In this document: piece by piece, positions 33,123-42,440 of the stretch
How positions within the stretch are numbered: position 1 is the first letter of the stretch
Layout: every line of letters starts with the position of its first letter
From: an uncultured Clostridia bacterium
GTDB taxonomy: Bacteria > Bacillota > Clostridia > UMGS1810
Assembly (NCBI GenBank): GCA_934500875.1
Contig: CAKSTL010000007.1
Span: forward strand, 1-64,000
Length of the DNA: 64,000 nucleotides
Direction of reading: 5' to 3'
Translations under genes and position numbers: made by a program
Notes under the pieces: generated by a model
The model's input: the letters and a program-made list of their open reading frames with translations, nothing else
Told to the model about the DNA's origin: nothing
Databases searched by the model: none

Positions 33123-33467
33123 TTATTTGATTTTTTCTTTAACCTTTGCTGCCTTACCGACTCTTTCTCTGATGTAGTAAAGCTTAGCTCTTCTTACCTT
33201 ACCGCTTCTTACAACCTCGATTTTAGCAATCTTGGGCGAGTTAACCGGGAAAGTTCTTTCAACGCCTACGCCGTAGGAAACACGTCTTACGGTAAATGTT
33301 TCAGAAATTCCGCCGTGTTTTTTGCAGATTATTGTACCTTCAAAAATCTGAATTCTTTCACGGTTTCCTTCTGTAACCTTAACGTGAACTTTAACCGTAT
33401 CACCGATATTGAGCTGCGGAAGGTCGTTTCTTATCTGACCTTGTGTAATGCTTGCAAGAATATCCAT
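33123..33467 (-). CDS. rplS: ribosomal protein L19
   Basis: A 114-residue 50S protein at the subunit interface, full length. The family pattern LNIGDTVKVHVKVTEGNRER, RIQIFEGTIICKKHGG, and FPVNSPKIAKIEVVRSGKVR is intact. AGGAGGATATTTTAAG precedes the ATG. A leader of about 90 bases separates it from its promoter. The usual trmD/rimM neighbours are not adjacent here. Confidence 0.98.
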   Translation of the reverse strand: MDILASITQGQIRNDLPQLNIGDTVKVHVKVTEGNRERIQIFEGTIICKKHGGISETFTVRRVSYGVGVERTFPVNSPKIAKIEVVRSGKVRRAKLYYIRERVGKAAKVKEKIK

Positions 33468-33564
33468 CTTAAAATATCCTCCTTCCTTTCCAAGACGTTC
33501 GTGACAAACAAGAGCCGCAACAAAAAAAGCGACGTTTTCAGAGGACCGTCCGTTTTACCAAAAC

Positions 33565-33593
33565 ATTTTACCACATTATAACTTTTATTGCAA
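33565..33593 (-). promoter_or_regulatory. promoter of rplS
   Basis: Minus strand TTGCAA (33588-33593), 17-base spacer, TAAAAT (33565-33570). Confidence 0.8.
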
Positions 33594-33664
33594 GTGTTTT
33601 TTTAAATTTTTTTAAAAATTTTCTTCCATACTTAATTTTAGTCAATATTTTTTAAAAATAATGC

Positions 33665-33693
33665 TTGCATTTTAAAAAAGTTTGTGTTATACT
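33665..33693 (+). promoter_or_regulatory. promoter of rpmE
   Basis: TTGCAT (33665-33670), 17-base spacer, TATACT (33688-33693). Confidence 0.8.
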
Positions 33694-33734
33694 AATTATT
33701 GCTTATTTGTAAATGTATGAAAGAGGTGAAACAA

Positions 33735-33938
33735 ATGAAGGAAGGAATTCATCCCGAATATAAAACCGCTGTTGTAAAATGTGCTTGCGGAGAAACTTTT
33801 GAAACACGTTCTACAAGGGAAAAAATCAATGTTGAAATTTGCTCTAAATGCCATCCTTTCTATACCGGAAAACAGAAGTTGGTTGACACCGGCGGACGTG
33901 TTGAAAAGTTCAGAAAGAGATTTGGAATGGACAAATAA
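33735..33938 (+). CDS. rpmE: ribosomal protein L31 (zinc type)
   Basis: A 67-residue 50S protein beginning MKEGIHPEYKTAVVKCACGE. CAC and CSKC (cysteines near 16, 18, 37 and 40) make the zinc-binding C+ form, which cells can replace by a zinc-free paralogue under zinc starvation; no paralogue is seen here. ATG at 33735 has GAGGTG upstream. Own promoter and terminator. Confidence 0.97.
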   Translation: MKEGIHPEYKTAVVKCACGETFETRSTREKINVEICSKCHPFYTGKQKLVDTGGRVEKFRKRFGMDK

Positions 33939-33973
33939 TTATAATTTGGTTTATATTTTCAAACGATTAAAGG

Positions 33974-34007
33974 AAATTGGCAAAAGATGACTTTGCCAAT
34001 TTTTTTT
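33974..34007 (+). terminator. terminator of rpmE
   Basis: Stem AAATTGGCAAA / TTTGCCAATTT followed by a run of T. Confidence 0.9.
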
Positions 34008-34070
34008 AATTTTATCACGTTTTTATCACAAATATATATTATTATAACCCTCGGAAGGCGGGTGAATCAA

Positions 34071-34748
34071 ATGAAGAGAATACTTGTTGCTGACGATGAA
34101 GAAAAAATAAGAGAAGTTATAAAAGAATACGCAAAATTTGAAGGATACGAAGTTTTTGAAGCGGAAAACGGTATGGAAGCGGTTGAAATGTGCCGTATGA
34201 GCGACTTTGACGCAGTGGTGCTTGACGTTATGATGCCCAAGCTCGACGGCTTTTCGGCGTGCAAAGAAATTAAAAAAATAAAAAACATACCCATATTAAT
34301 GCTTTCTGCAAGAGGCGAAGAATATGACAAGCTGTTCGGATTTGAAATAGGCATTGACGATTATGTTGTAAAGCCGTTTTCGCCGAAAGAGGTTATGGCA
34401 CGTCTTAACGTTATAATTTCACGAAACACAAAAACGGAGAAAAAGAAAGACCTTCTTGAATACGGCGGACTTGTTATTGACATTCCTGCCCGAAACGTTT
34501 TTGTGGACGGCGAAAAAATTGACTTGACGCCTAAGGAATACGACCTTTTATTCTATTTTGCCAAAAACAAAAACATAGCTCTTTCAAGAGAAAAGCTTTT
34601 GTGCGACGTGTGGGGATACGACTTTTACGGCGACGACAGAACCGTTGACACTCACATAAAAATGCTCAGAAGCCGTCTTGGAAAATACCGTGACTATATA
34701 GTTACATTACGAAGCCTTGGATATAAATTTGAACCGCAGGAAGGGTGA
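34071..34748 (+). CDS. OmpR/PhoB-family response regulator
   Basis: A 225-residue regulator. The receiver (1-118) has the acidic pair DDE at 8-10, phosphoacceptor Asp52 in VVLDVMMPKLDG and the lysine in YVVKPFSP. The winged helix (about 130-223) includes LTPKEYDLLFYFAKNKN and DDRTVDTHIKMLRSRLGK. It is the first gene of a six-gene operon with its sensor kinase 13 bases downstream, and probably controls the efflux genes behind it (inference). The chosen ATG has GGCGGGTGA upstream. Confidence 0.95.
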   Translation: MKRILVADDEEKIREVIKEYAKFEGYEVFEAENGMEAVEMCRMSDFDAVVLDVMMPKLDGFSACKEIKKIKNIPILMLSARGEEYDKLFGFEIGIDDYVVKPFSPKEVMARLNVIISRNTKTEKKKDLLEYGGLVIDIPARNVFVDGEKIDLTPKEYDLLFYFAKNKNIALSREKLLCDVWGYDFYGDDRTVDTHIKMLRSRLGKYRDYIVTLRSLGYKFEPQEG

Positions 34749-34761
34749 GAATTTAAAAATT

Positions 34762-36162
34762 ATGAAGCATAGCAAAAGAAACGAGCAAAGCATAAAAATC
34801 CGTATGTGGAAATATTTTGCGGTGTTCACGGTAACAATTTTGTGCCTTTTGTGGCTTTTGCAGATTATTCTTTTCGGCACCTTTTACAAAACAATGAAAG
34901 GCAGCGAAATGAAGGACTGCGGAAACCAGATAAAGGCGGCGAGCGAAACGCTTGAACCGCAGGAAATTGCCGAATACATAGAAAGAGTGTCGTTTGAGCA
35001 GGGCGTTTCCATCTATGCCTTTGATAAGGACGGAAATATGCTTTCCACAAGAAAACGTCCCCGTCCCGAATGGATGAGCGACGAAGAAAAAGAGGAAGTT
35101 TACAGAGTTCTTAAAAACAGAAAAGAGGCAGTTTACCGTCACACAGAGCAGAATTTTAAAATGACCGTTGTCTCATACGCAACAAAAATATACAGCGTTT
35201 CGGGCGAGGAATATTACCTTTATATGAAGGCGCCGCTCATTGCGCTCAATTCAACCGCAAAAATTTTAAGAACACAGTTTTTTATGGTATCAATACTGTC
35301 GTTTCTTATAGCGGTTATACTTTCGTATTTCACCGCAAAGCGCTTTACAAAGCCGATTATAAAGATTACCGAAACGGCAAACAAGCTTGCCGAAGGAAAA
35401 TATGACGCACACTTTGACGGCGGAGGCTTTAAAGAAATTGACGATTTGGCAGACACGCTAAACTTTGCGTCGTCCGAGCTTAAAAAAACGGATGAGCTGC
35501 GGCGTGACCTTTTATCAAACGTATCGCACGATTTAAAAACACCGCTTACCATAATAAAATCCTATGCCGAAATGGTGCGTGACTTATCGGGCGACAACAA
35601 AGAAAAGAGAAACGAGCATTTAAGCGTTATTATCGACGAAACAGACCGTCTTACATATCTTGTGAGCGATATTTTGGACCTTTCAAAAATGGAGGCGAAC
35701 ATAGAAACGCTTGACCTTGAAAAGGTTAATTTGCAGGAAATTGTAAACTCGGTATTAAAGAATTTTGCGGTTTTGGAGCAGAACGAGGGCTACGAATTTG
35801 TTACCGAAACCGAGCCGGACTGCATAATTTATGCGGACTATTCAAAAATATATCAGGTTGTTTACAATCTTTTGAACAATGCTGTAAATTACACGGGCAA
35901 TGACAAAACCGTAAAAATTAAAATTACAAAAACGGACGGCAAGGTGCTGTTTGAGGTTATCGACACCGGCGACGGCATACCACCCGATAAGATAGATAAG
36001 GTTTGGGACAGATATTACAAAACGGGAAAAAATCACAAGCGAGGGGTAAACGGCACGGGAATAGGGCTTTCGATAGTTAAAAACATACTTATTCTCCACG
36101 GCGCCGAATACGGTATAAAAAGCGAAGTCGGACACGGCAGTGATTTTTGGTTTAAAATGTAA
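34762..36162 (+). CDS. sensor histidine kinase
   Basis: A 466-residue membrane kinase. Two spans (about 18-42 and 172-196) frame an extracellular domain of about 130 residues that should sense the signal. HAMP follows, then HisKA with the phosphorylated histidine in LSNVSHDLKTPLT (about residue 255), and an ATPase domain with NLLNNAVNYTG, DTGDGIPP and GTGIGLSIVKN. ATG at 34762 is preferred over an overlapping upstream frame. It is the partner of the response regulator just upstream. Confidence 0.94.
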   Translation: MKHSKRNEQSIKIRMWKYFAVFTVTILCLLWLLQIILFGTFYKTMKGSEMKDCGNQIKAASETLEPQEIAEYIERVSFEQGVSIYAFDKDGNMLSTRKRPRPEWMSDEEKEEVYRVLKNRKEAVYRHTEQNFKMTVVSYATKIYSVSGEEYYLYMKAPLIALNSTAKILRTQFFMVSILSFLIAVILSYFTAKRFTKPIIKITETANKLAEGKYDAHFDGGGFKEIDDLADTLNFASSELKKTDELRRDLLSNVSHDLKTPLTIIKSYAEMVRDLSGDNKEKRNEHLSVIIDETDRLTYLVSDILDLSKMEANIETLDLEKVNLQEIVNSVLKNFAVLEQNEGYEFVTETEPDCIIYADYSKIYQVVYNLLNNAVNYTGNDKTVKIKITKTDGKVLFEVIDTGDGIPPDKIDKVWDRYYKTGKNHKRGVNGTGIGLSIVKNILILHGAEYGIKSEVGHGSDFWFKM

Positions 36163-36202
36163 TTTTATGCAAACCGTTTTCAAGACAGAAAGGAGCAAAA
36201 CA

Positions 36203-38086
36203 ATGGCTGATGAAGCAAAAAGCAAAACAACTTTAAAGGAAAATGCGTCGGAATTTGCAAAAAAGGCGAAGGACGGCGCAAAAAACCTTTTTCAAAAGAA
36301 AAACAAAAAGAAGCTTATATCGATAACAGCGGTAATTCTTGCGCTTGTTATAATAGTGTTGCTCTTTAGAGGATGCGGCAAAAAGACGGATAAGAGCGAA
36401 ATCAACACCGACACCGTTTCAAAGGGCGACGTTACAAAAATTATCGAAGGCTCGGGAACAATCGAGGCTATTGACCAGTACGAGGTTACAAGCGTCGGCA
36501 TAAAGGGCGAAATTGTATCCTGCACGTTTGAAGAGGGCGACGAGGTTAAAAAAGACCAGGTTCTCTACGTTATAGATTCAAGCGATATGCAGTCGAGCAT
36601 AGACAGAGCAAACCTTTCAATAGAAAAAGCGCAGACGAGCTATGAGGACGCAGTTAAAAATTATAACGACACAAACAAGGATATGACCGTCACCGCACCG
36701 ACAAGCGGGGTTATCACCTCTTTAAGCGTTGAAAACGGCGACAAGGTAAACGGCGGTATGCAGGTTGCCACAATCAAGGATAACTCAAAAATGAAGCTTA
36801 CCATTACCTTCAACGCAAGCGACGCAAACAGAATTTCAGTCGGCGAGGCGGCAAAGGTAAATCTTGAAAATTCATATTCCACGGTAAACGGAACGGTTAC
36901 GCACGTCGGAACGGGCACAACTGTTTCGGACGAGGGTGCGGTTGTAAAATATGTTGAAATCAGCGTTGACAACCCCGGCGCAATAAAGGACGGCGACAAA
37001 GCAACCGCAACAGTCGGAAATATTGCGTGCAACGATTCGGGAACGTTTAAAAGCTCGGCAGAGCAAACCGTTACGGCAAACCTTTCGGGCGACGTATATG
37101 CGCTTGCATACAAGGCGGGCGACAGCGTAAACAAGGGCGACGTAATTTTCAGAATAGATTACGATAATTCGTATTCAAATGTAAAAAATGCGAAAAACAG
37201 CTTAAACGACGCAAAAGAAAACTTAAGAAGTCTTTATGACGATTTGGAGGATTACAGCATAAAAGCGCCGATTGACGGAAAAATTGTTCAGAAAAACTAC
37301 AAACAGGGCGAAAAAATCGACAATAACACTTCATCCTCCACAAAACCGCTTGCAATTATCTCGGATTTGTCAATTCTTACCTTTGATATGAACATTGACG
37401 AGCTTGACATTGCAAACATCAAGGTGGGTCAGGAGGTTTCAATCACCGCCGACGCATATGAAGGCGAAGAATTTTCGGGCATTGTCGATAAGGTAAGCGT
37501 TGTGGGCACAAGCTCGCAGGGCGTAACCACATATCCCGTTACGGTTATCGTTAACAGCGACAACAAGGATTTGCTCATCCCCGGAATGAACGTAAGTGCA
37601 AGCATCGTTATAGAAAAGGCAGAAAACGTTCTGAGAATACCCGTTTCGGCGCTCAGACGGGGCAATGTTGTTATTGCAAAGACAGACTCCGACGGTGTTG
37701 AAAGCAAATCCGGCGCACCCGGTGCGGCAGGCGGCGAAAATGCCGGCAAGCAAAACGGCAGTGATAAAAATTCGGGCGGAAAAGACGCAAAATCAGGCAG
37801 CGACAATCCTTTCCTCAGAAATCTTGACATTCCCGAAGGATACAAGGCAATTTTTGTTGAATCGGGTCTTTCGGATGACGATTATGTTGAAATCAAAGCG
37901 GGTCTTAACGAGGGCGACACGGTTGTTCTTCCCGACGCAACGGTATCTTCGGGCCTTGGTATGTTCGGAAATATGCACGGCGGCGGAGGCGGAGAAGGCG
38001 GCGGTCCTCAGGGCGGTCCTCCCTCAGACAGCGGCAACGGCGGAGGCGGCTCAAACGGCGGCGGAGGCGGCGGTCCCCGAGGCTGA
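36203..38086 (+). CDS. HlyD/MacA-type efflux adaptor with two tandem modules and a Gly-rich tail
   Basis: A 627-residue membrane-anchored adaptor for the MacB-type transporter encoded next. A basic N-terminal segment leads into one span (about 34-54). Two lipoyl/barrel modules then follow: about 75-270 (VTSVGIKGEIVSCTFEEGDE; APTSGVITSLSVENGDKV) and about 285-505 (NLSGDVYALAYKAGDSVNKG; KAPIDGKIVQKNYKQGEKID; VSITADAYEGEEFSGIVDKV). A low-complexity spacer lies at about 515-550 and the last 35 residues are mostly Gly with Pro and Ser. Most adaptors have one module, so the duplication is notable. AAAGGAG precedes the ATG. Confidence 0.9.
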   Translation: MADEAKSKTTLKENASEFAKKAKDGAKNLFQKKNKKKLISITAVILALVIIVLLFRGCGKKTDKSEINTDTVSKGDVTKIIEGSGTIEAIDQYEVTSVGIKGEIVSCTFEEGDEVKKDQVLYVIDSSDMQSSIDRANLSIEKAQTSYEDAVKNYNDTNKDMTVTAPTSGVITSLSVENGDKVNGGMQVATIKDNSKMKLTITFNASDANRISVGEAAKVNLENSYSTVNGTVTHVGTGTTVSDEGAVVKYVEISVDNPGAIKDGDKATATVGNIACNDSGTFKSSAEQTVTANLSGDVYALAYKAGDSVNKGDVIFRIDYDNSYSNVKNAKNSLNDAKENLRSLYDDLEDYSIKAPIDGKIVQKNYKQGEKIDNNTSSSTKPLAIISDLSILTFDMNIDELDIANIKVGQEVSITADAYEGEEFSGIVDKVSVVGTSSQGVTTYPVTVIVNSDNKDLLIPGMNVSASIVIEKAENVLRIPVSALRRGNVVIAKTDSDGVESKSGAPGAAGGENAGKQNGSDKNSGGKDAKSGSDNPFLRNLDIPEGYKAIFVESGLSDDDYVEIKAGLNEGDTVVLPDATVSSGLGMFGNMHGGGGGEGGGPQGGPPSDSGNGGGGSNGGGGGGPRG

Positions 38087-38116
38087 CAGTCTTAACGGAA
38101 GGAAAGGGAGAAGCGT

Positions 38117-38848
38117 ATGATTGAACTGAAACACGTTTTCAAAATATACACCGACGGCGACAGTGAAATACGAGCGCTTGACGACGTTTCGCTTTTTGTC
38201 GGTCAGGGAGAATTTACCTCAATTGTCGGCTCATCCGGCTCGGGAAAATCAACCTGTATGAACATTATCGGCTGTCTTGACATTCCGACAAGCGGCGAAT
38301 ATTATCTTCACGGAAATGACGTAAGCAAAATGAGCGAAAAAGAGCTTGCATACATAAGAAACAAAGAACTTGGGTTTGTTTTTCAGCAATACAATCTTAT
38401 TCCAAAGCTTAATCTTATAGAAAATGTCGAGCTTCCGCTTATATACAGAAGAATGGCGCCGTCAAAGCGAAAAGAGCTTGCGGCGGCGGCGCTTGAAAGA
38501 GTGGGACTCGGCGACAGGCTTACAAAATATCCGTCGCAGCTTTCGGGCGGTCAGCAGCAAAGGGTTTCAATAGCAAGAGCGCTTGCCGGAAGTCCCCCGG
38601 TAATTCTGGCAGACGAGCCGACCGGTGCGCTGGATTCAAAAACAGGCAAAGACGTTCTTGCACTTTTAAAAAAGCTTAATATCGAAGGCACAACAATTGT
38701 GCTTATCACCCACGACAATTCAATTGCGGCACAAACAAAACGCACCGTGCGCATACAGGACGGCAAAATCATTTCGGACGTTGTGAACGAAGAAATAGTT
38801 AAGACAATGGAAAAAGAAAAACAAGAAAAAGGAGCTGGTGTGCTTTGA
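38117..38848 (+). CDS. MacB/LolD-type ABC transporter ATPase
   Basis: A 243-residue ATP-binding subunit. Walker A is GSSGSGKST (about 37-45), the Q loop is FQQYNLIP, the signature is LSGGQQQR, Walker B is VILADEPTGALD and the H loop is LITHD. The sequence class is the MacB/LolD/FtsE group, which works with four-span permeases and uses ATP for mechanical rather than channel transport. Its stop overlaps the permease start by four bases. Confidence 0.96.
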   Translation: MIELKHVFKIYTDGDSEIRALDDVSLFVGQGEFTSIVGSSGSGKSTCMNIIGCLDIPTSGEYYLHGNDVSKMSEKELAYIRNKELGFVFQQYNLIPKLNLIENVELPLIYRRMAPSKRKELAAAALERVGLGDRLTKYPSQLSGGQQQRVSIARALAGSPPVILADEPTGALDSKTGKDVLALLKKLNIEGTTIVLITHDNSIAAQTKRTVRIQDGKIISDVVNEEIVKTMEKEKQEKGAGVL

Positions 38849-40029
38849 GTATAAAACAATCTCTTACTCTCGCCGTAAAAAGCCTTTTGGGCAGTAAAAT
38901 GCGCTCCTTTCTTACAATGCTCGGAATAATTATCGGCGTCGGCGCAGTTATCATAATTGTCGGCGTAATAAACGGTATGACGCAAATGGTTATGGACGAA
39001 TTTGAAAGTATGGGCGCAACAAACATCATAGTTTCGGTAAGGGGCAGAGGCGGAAACAGAAGCATAGACATTGACGATATGCAAAATCTTGTGGACGAAA
39101 ATCCAACCCTTCTTTCGGGTATGACCCCTGCGATAACCGTTTCGGGCGCTATGGTGAAATCGGGCACCGAAACGCTTGACACAACATCTGTTATCGGCGC
39201 AAACGAAAACTATGCCGCCATAAACAACAAAAAAGCGGAATACGGCAGAGATTTGCAGTATCTTGACTGCCACAACAGGCTTTTGAACTGCGTTGTCGGC
39301 ACATACGTTGCAAACGACCTTTACGGAACGGCAGAGAACGCAATCGGAAACGAAATTAAAATAAACGGGCGCAGCTTTAAGATTGTCGGCGTTATGGAGG
39401 AGCAGTCGAGCAGCGAAGAATCATCCGATGACGACGCAATTATCATTCCGTACACCATAGCGCAAAAGCTTTCGGGAACATTCCAGATAAGCGCATATAC
39501 CTTCTGCGCCGCAAACAAAGACGTTGCAACCGAGGCGCAGGCGGCAATAGAAGGATATCTTTACAAAATTTTTAACGACAGCGACGCATATAACGTTATG
39601 AATATGTCAAGCCTTGTTGACACAATCAACGATATGACAGGCAAAATGAGCCTTATGGGTGCGTGCGTTGCGGGTGTTTCGCTTCTTGTCGGCGGTATAG
39701 GAATTATGAATATAATGCTCGTATCGGTAACGGAGCGTACAAGAGAAATAGGCATAAGAAAATCGCTCGGCGCAGCGCCGTGGGATATAATGAGCCAGTT
39801 TGTCGTAGAGGCAATCACAACAAGCTCGATAGGCGGAATACTGGGAATACTTCTTGGCATTTTCGGGTGCTTTGCACTGCGGTTTGTGCCGGATTTAAGC
39901 CCCGTTGTATCCATTCCGTCAGTGCTTTTGTCCTTCACCGTTTCGGCACTTATCGGCGTAACGTTCGGATATTTTCCGGCAAAGAAGGCAGCGGCGCTCA
40001 ATCCCATTGACGCTTTAAGATACGATTAA
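38845..40029 (+). CDS. MacB-type ABC transporter permease
   Basis: A 394-residue permease: one N-terminal span (about 20-42, FLTMLGIIIGVGAVIIIVGV), a large extracytoplasmic domain of about 220 residues, and three C-terminal spans with the FtsX-like core. The TTG start overlaps the ATPase gene, so the two are coupled. With the adaptor upstream it forms a MacAB-like export system, which in Firmicutes commonly exports antimicrobial peptides or lipids; substrate unknown here. Confidence 0.94.
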   Translation: MSIKQSLTLAVKSLLGSKMRSFLTMLGIIIGVGAVIIIVGVINGMTQMVMDEFESMGATNIIVSVRGRGGNRSIDIDDMQNLVDENPTLLSGMTPAITVSGAMVKSGTETLDTTSVIGANENYAAINNKKAEYGRDLQYLDCHNRLLNCVVGTYVANDLYGTAENAIGNEIKINGRSFKIVGVMEEQSSSEESSDDDAIIIPYTIAQKLSGTFQISAYTFCAANKDVATEAQAAIEGYLYKIFNDSDAYNVMNMSSLVDTINDMTGKMSLMGACVAGVSLLVGGIGIMNIMLVSVTERTREIGIRKSLGAAPWDIMSQFVVEAITTSSIGGILGILLGIFGCFALRFVPDLSPVVSIPSVLLSFTVSALIGVTFGYFPAKKAAALNPIDALRYD

Positions 40030-40063
40030 AAACACCCCGAAGCATTAGAGAGGAGAAAGGTAA

Positions 40064-42373
40064 ATGATTAAAAAAAGCGTTTCACTTATTTTGGCATTTT
40101 GCATTGCGCTTACGTCTTTTTGCGTTTTTGCCGGCCAAGAAAACAGCAGTGTAAATATAGATGATTACATAAGCTTTATATCAAGCTTTAACATTATAAA
40201 CGGCGACCCCGACGGAAACTACCGTCTTGACGACCTTGTGACGAGGGCGGAATTTTCAAAAATTGCGGTTGCTGCGTCAGAGCAGCGAAACAGCGTTGCA
40301 GCGTCGCTTGCAATATCGCCTTTTCCGGATGTTCCCTACACTCACTGGGCGGCGCCTTACGTTAAAATTGCGCTGTCAAACAAATATGTAAACGGTTATG
40401 AGGACGCAACCTTCCGTCCCGACCAAAACGTGCTTTTTGAAGAGGCTATTACGGTATTTTTAAAACTTTTGGGCTACGAAAATGCCGATTTCGGCTCCTC
40501 CTGGCCATACGGTCCTTACGGAATTGCAAAAAACATAAACCTTATTGACAATATGCAGTCGCAGATTGGCTCGTACCTTACAAGACGTGAGGCGGTTATC
40601 CTTGTTTACAATCTTTTAAACTGCAAAACAAAGTCAACTCCGGTGTCGTCCACCGAAAAATATATGAGCGTGTTCAACTGCACCCTTAAAGAAGACGTTA
40701 TCCTTATTGCAACGTCAAAAGAGGATTCCTCCGTCGGCGCAAACAAGATTGCAACAAGCGGCGGCACATATAAAATAGGCAAAAACTTAAACCTTGATTA
40801 TCTCGGCAAAAAGGGCGACGGAATTGTAAAAGACGGTGACGAGCTGATTGCGTTCATACCGAATACCGAATATACAACAAAAACCTATGCGGTTTACTCT
40901 GTGCTCGACGACAAAGTTCTGGTGCACGACAACGGTACAATCAAAGAAATAACCTTCAAGGACGGACTTGACGTTTACGAAGGCGGCAAGCAGAGCAGTT
41001 TTTCTGCGGTAAAAGCAAAGCTTACAATGGGCGACGAAATAACAGTCCGTTATGACGATTACGGCGCAGTGGATTATCTTATCTACAATGAAGGCACGCT
41101 TGCAGGACCTGTTACGGTTTCAAATTCTTCGTGGCAGTCAAGCCTCGGCGCAAACGATATAAGCAATGCGTTTGTGGTGCGTGACGGCGTTAAGTGCAGC
41201 GTTTCGGACATTAAAACAAATGATATTGTGTATTACAGCCGCGGGGTGAATATGATTCTTGCATATTCCAAAAAAGTAACAGGCGTTTATGAGGACGCTT
41301 ATCCTACAAGGGATAACCCGACAAGCGTCACTGTTTCGGGCGTAACGTATGAGCTTGAAGGCGCTGCGGCATACAACAAGCTTTCCTCTTCGGGAAATCT
41401 TAAATTCGGCGACACCGTAACCCTTCTTATCGGAAGAAGCGGCAAGGCTGCGGACGCAATAAGCGCAGGAAGCGTTACAACCTCCGTTGTGGGATATCTT
41501 ACCGAAACGGGCAGCAAAATTTACAAAGACAGCAACGATAACGATTATTCTGCATTTTATGCAAAAATCGTTACCACAGACGGCGTTGAAAACGAATACA
41601 AAACAGATAAAAACTACTCGGGCTTAAAAAATACAGCCGTTAATATGACTTTTTCAAACGGCGCCGGAAAAGCCACAAGAATTACCGTTTCCGAGGCGCT
41701 CGGCACGGTTAACGCAAGCAAAATGAAAATCGGCAAAACGGACGTTTCGGAAAACATACAAATTCTTGACGTAAGCACAACCTACGAAGATGAACCGACC
41801 CTTTACACAAAGGTTTATCTGCAAAGGCTGGACGGAATTGACCTTTCGGCAAGCAACGTTGTGTACGTTGAGAAAAACGGCGCAGGCGAAATTGAAAAAA
41901 TGATTTTAAAAGACGTTACCGGCGATATGTATACCTATGCAGTAACCTCAAAGGTTAAAACCTCGAAAACAAGCGAAGGAAAAACCGACCCAAGAGGATA
42001 TCAGTACACGTTTGAATCAAACGGCGCAACCTATACCGACTCGGGACGTATACTCACGGTTTCCGCAGGAGAGGGCGCGAAGCTTGTTCTGTCGGGTCAG
42101 ACGGTAAACAACGTTAAATCAATGACGTCAATATCGGGCAGTGTAACCGAGCTTACATCTTCAAGCGTAAGCGTCGGAAACACAAAATATACCCTTGCAA
42201 GCAACGTAATAGTATACACAATGACCTATGACGGCTTAGGATATAAATACCTTATTACCCCCATTGACACGGTTTCGCAAAACTTATCCGAATACAAAAG
42301 CATTTCGGTTTATGCCGATAAGGCTGAGTCAAAAGGCGGCAGAGTAAGAATTATAGTTGCAAAAAAAGCATAA
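40064..42373 (+). CDS. SLH-domain surface protein
   Basis: A 769-residue secreted protein. A signal peptide (1-24, ending CVFAG) is followed by three SLH repeats at about 28-200 (GDPDGNYRLDDLVTRAEFSK; FPDVPYTHWAAPYVKIALSN; YLTRREAVILVYNLLN), which bind pyruvylated cell-wall polymer. The other 570 residues are beta-rich with no catalytic motif I recognise; YVNGYEDATFRPDQNV is the canonical SLH core. It lies 34 bases behind the permease gene with GAGGAGAAAGG upstream, so it belongs to the same operon. Confidence 0.9.
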   Translation: MIKKSVSLILAFCIALTSFCVFAGQENSSVNIDDYISFISSFNIINGDPDGNYRLDDLVTRAEFSKIAVAASEQRNSVAASLAISPFPDVPYTHWAAPYVKIALSNKYVNGYEDATFRPDQNVLFEEAITVFLKLLGYENADFGSSWPYGPYGIAKNINLIDNMQSQIGSYLTRREAVILVYNLLNCKTKSTPVSSTEKYMSVFNCTLKEDVILIATSKEDSSVGANKIATSGGTYKIGKNLNLDYLGKKGDGIVKDGDELIAFIPNTEYTTKTYAVYSVLDDKVLVHDNGTIKEITFKDGLDVYEGGKQSSFSAVKAKLTMGDEITVRYDDYGAVDYLIYNEGTLAGPVTVSNSSWQSSLGANDISNAFVVRDGVKCSVSDIKTNDIVYYSRGVNMILAYSKKVTGVYEDAYPTRDNPTSVTVSGVTYELEGAAAYNKLSSSGNLKFGDTVTLLIGRSGKAADAISAGSVTTSVVGYLTETGSKIYKDSNDNDYSAFYAKIVTTDGVENEYKTDKNYSGLKNTAVNMTFSNGAGKATRITVSEALGTVNASKMKIGKTDVSENIQILDVSTTYEDEPTLYTKVYLQRLDGIDLSASNVVYVEKNGAGEIEKMILKDVTGDMYTYAVTSKVKTSKTSEGKTDPRGYQYTFESNGATYTDSGRILTVSAGEGAKLVLSGQTVNNVKSMTSISGSVTELTSSSVSVGNTKYTLASNVIVYTMTYDGLGYKYLITPIDTVSQNLSEYKSISVYADKAESKGGRVRIIVAKKA

Positions 42374-42393
42374 ATAAAGGTTGGCAAAAAGTT

Positions 42394-42436
42394 ACCCCGA
42401 ATTGTGCCGATAACACAATGCGGGGTGATTTTTTGT
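42394..42436. terminator. terminator of the efflux/SLH operon
   Basis: Stem ACCCCGAATTGTG / CACAATGCGGGGT with a T run; lies between convergent operons. Confidence 0.9.
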
Positions 42437-42440
42437 CTTT

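Noticed and set aside
37960..38086. Glycine-rich end of the adaptor as a sequencing or assembly artefact
   Set aside because: The frame continues to a clean stop, codons vary, and the ABC gene follows at normal distance with its own ribosome site.
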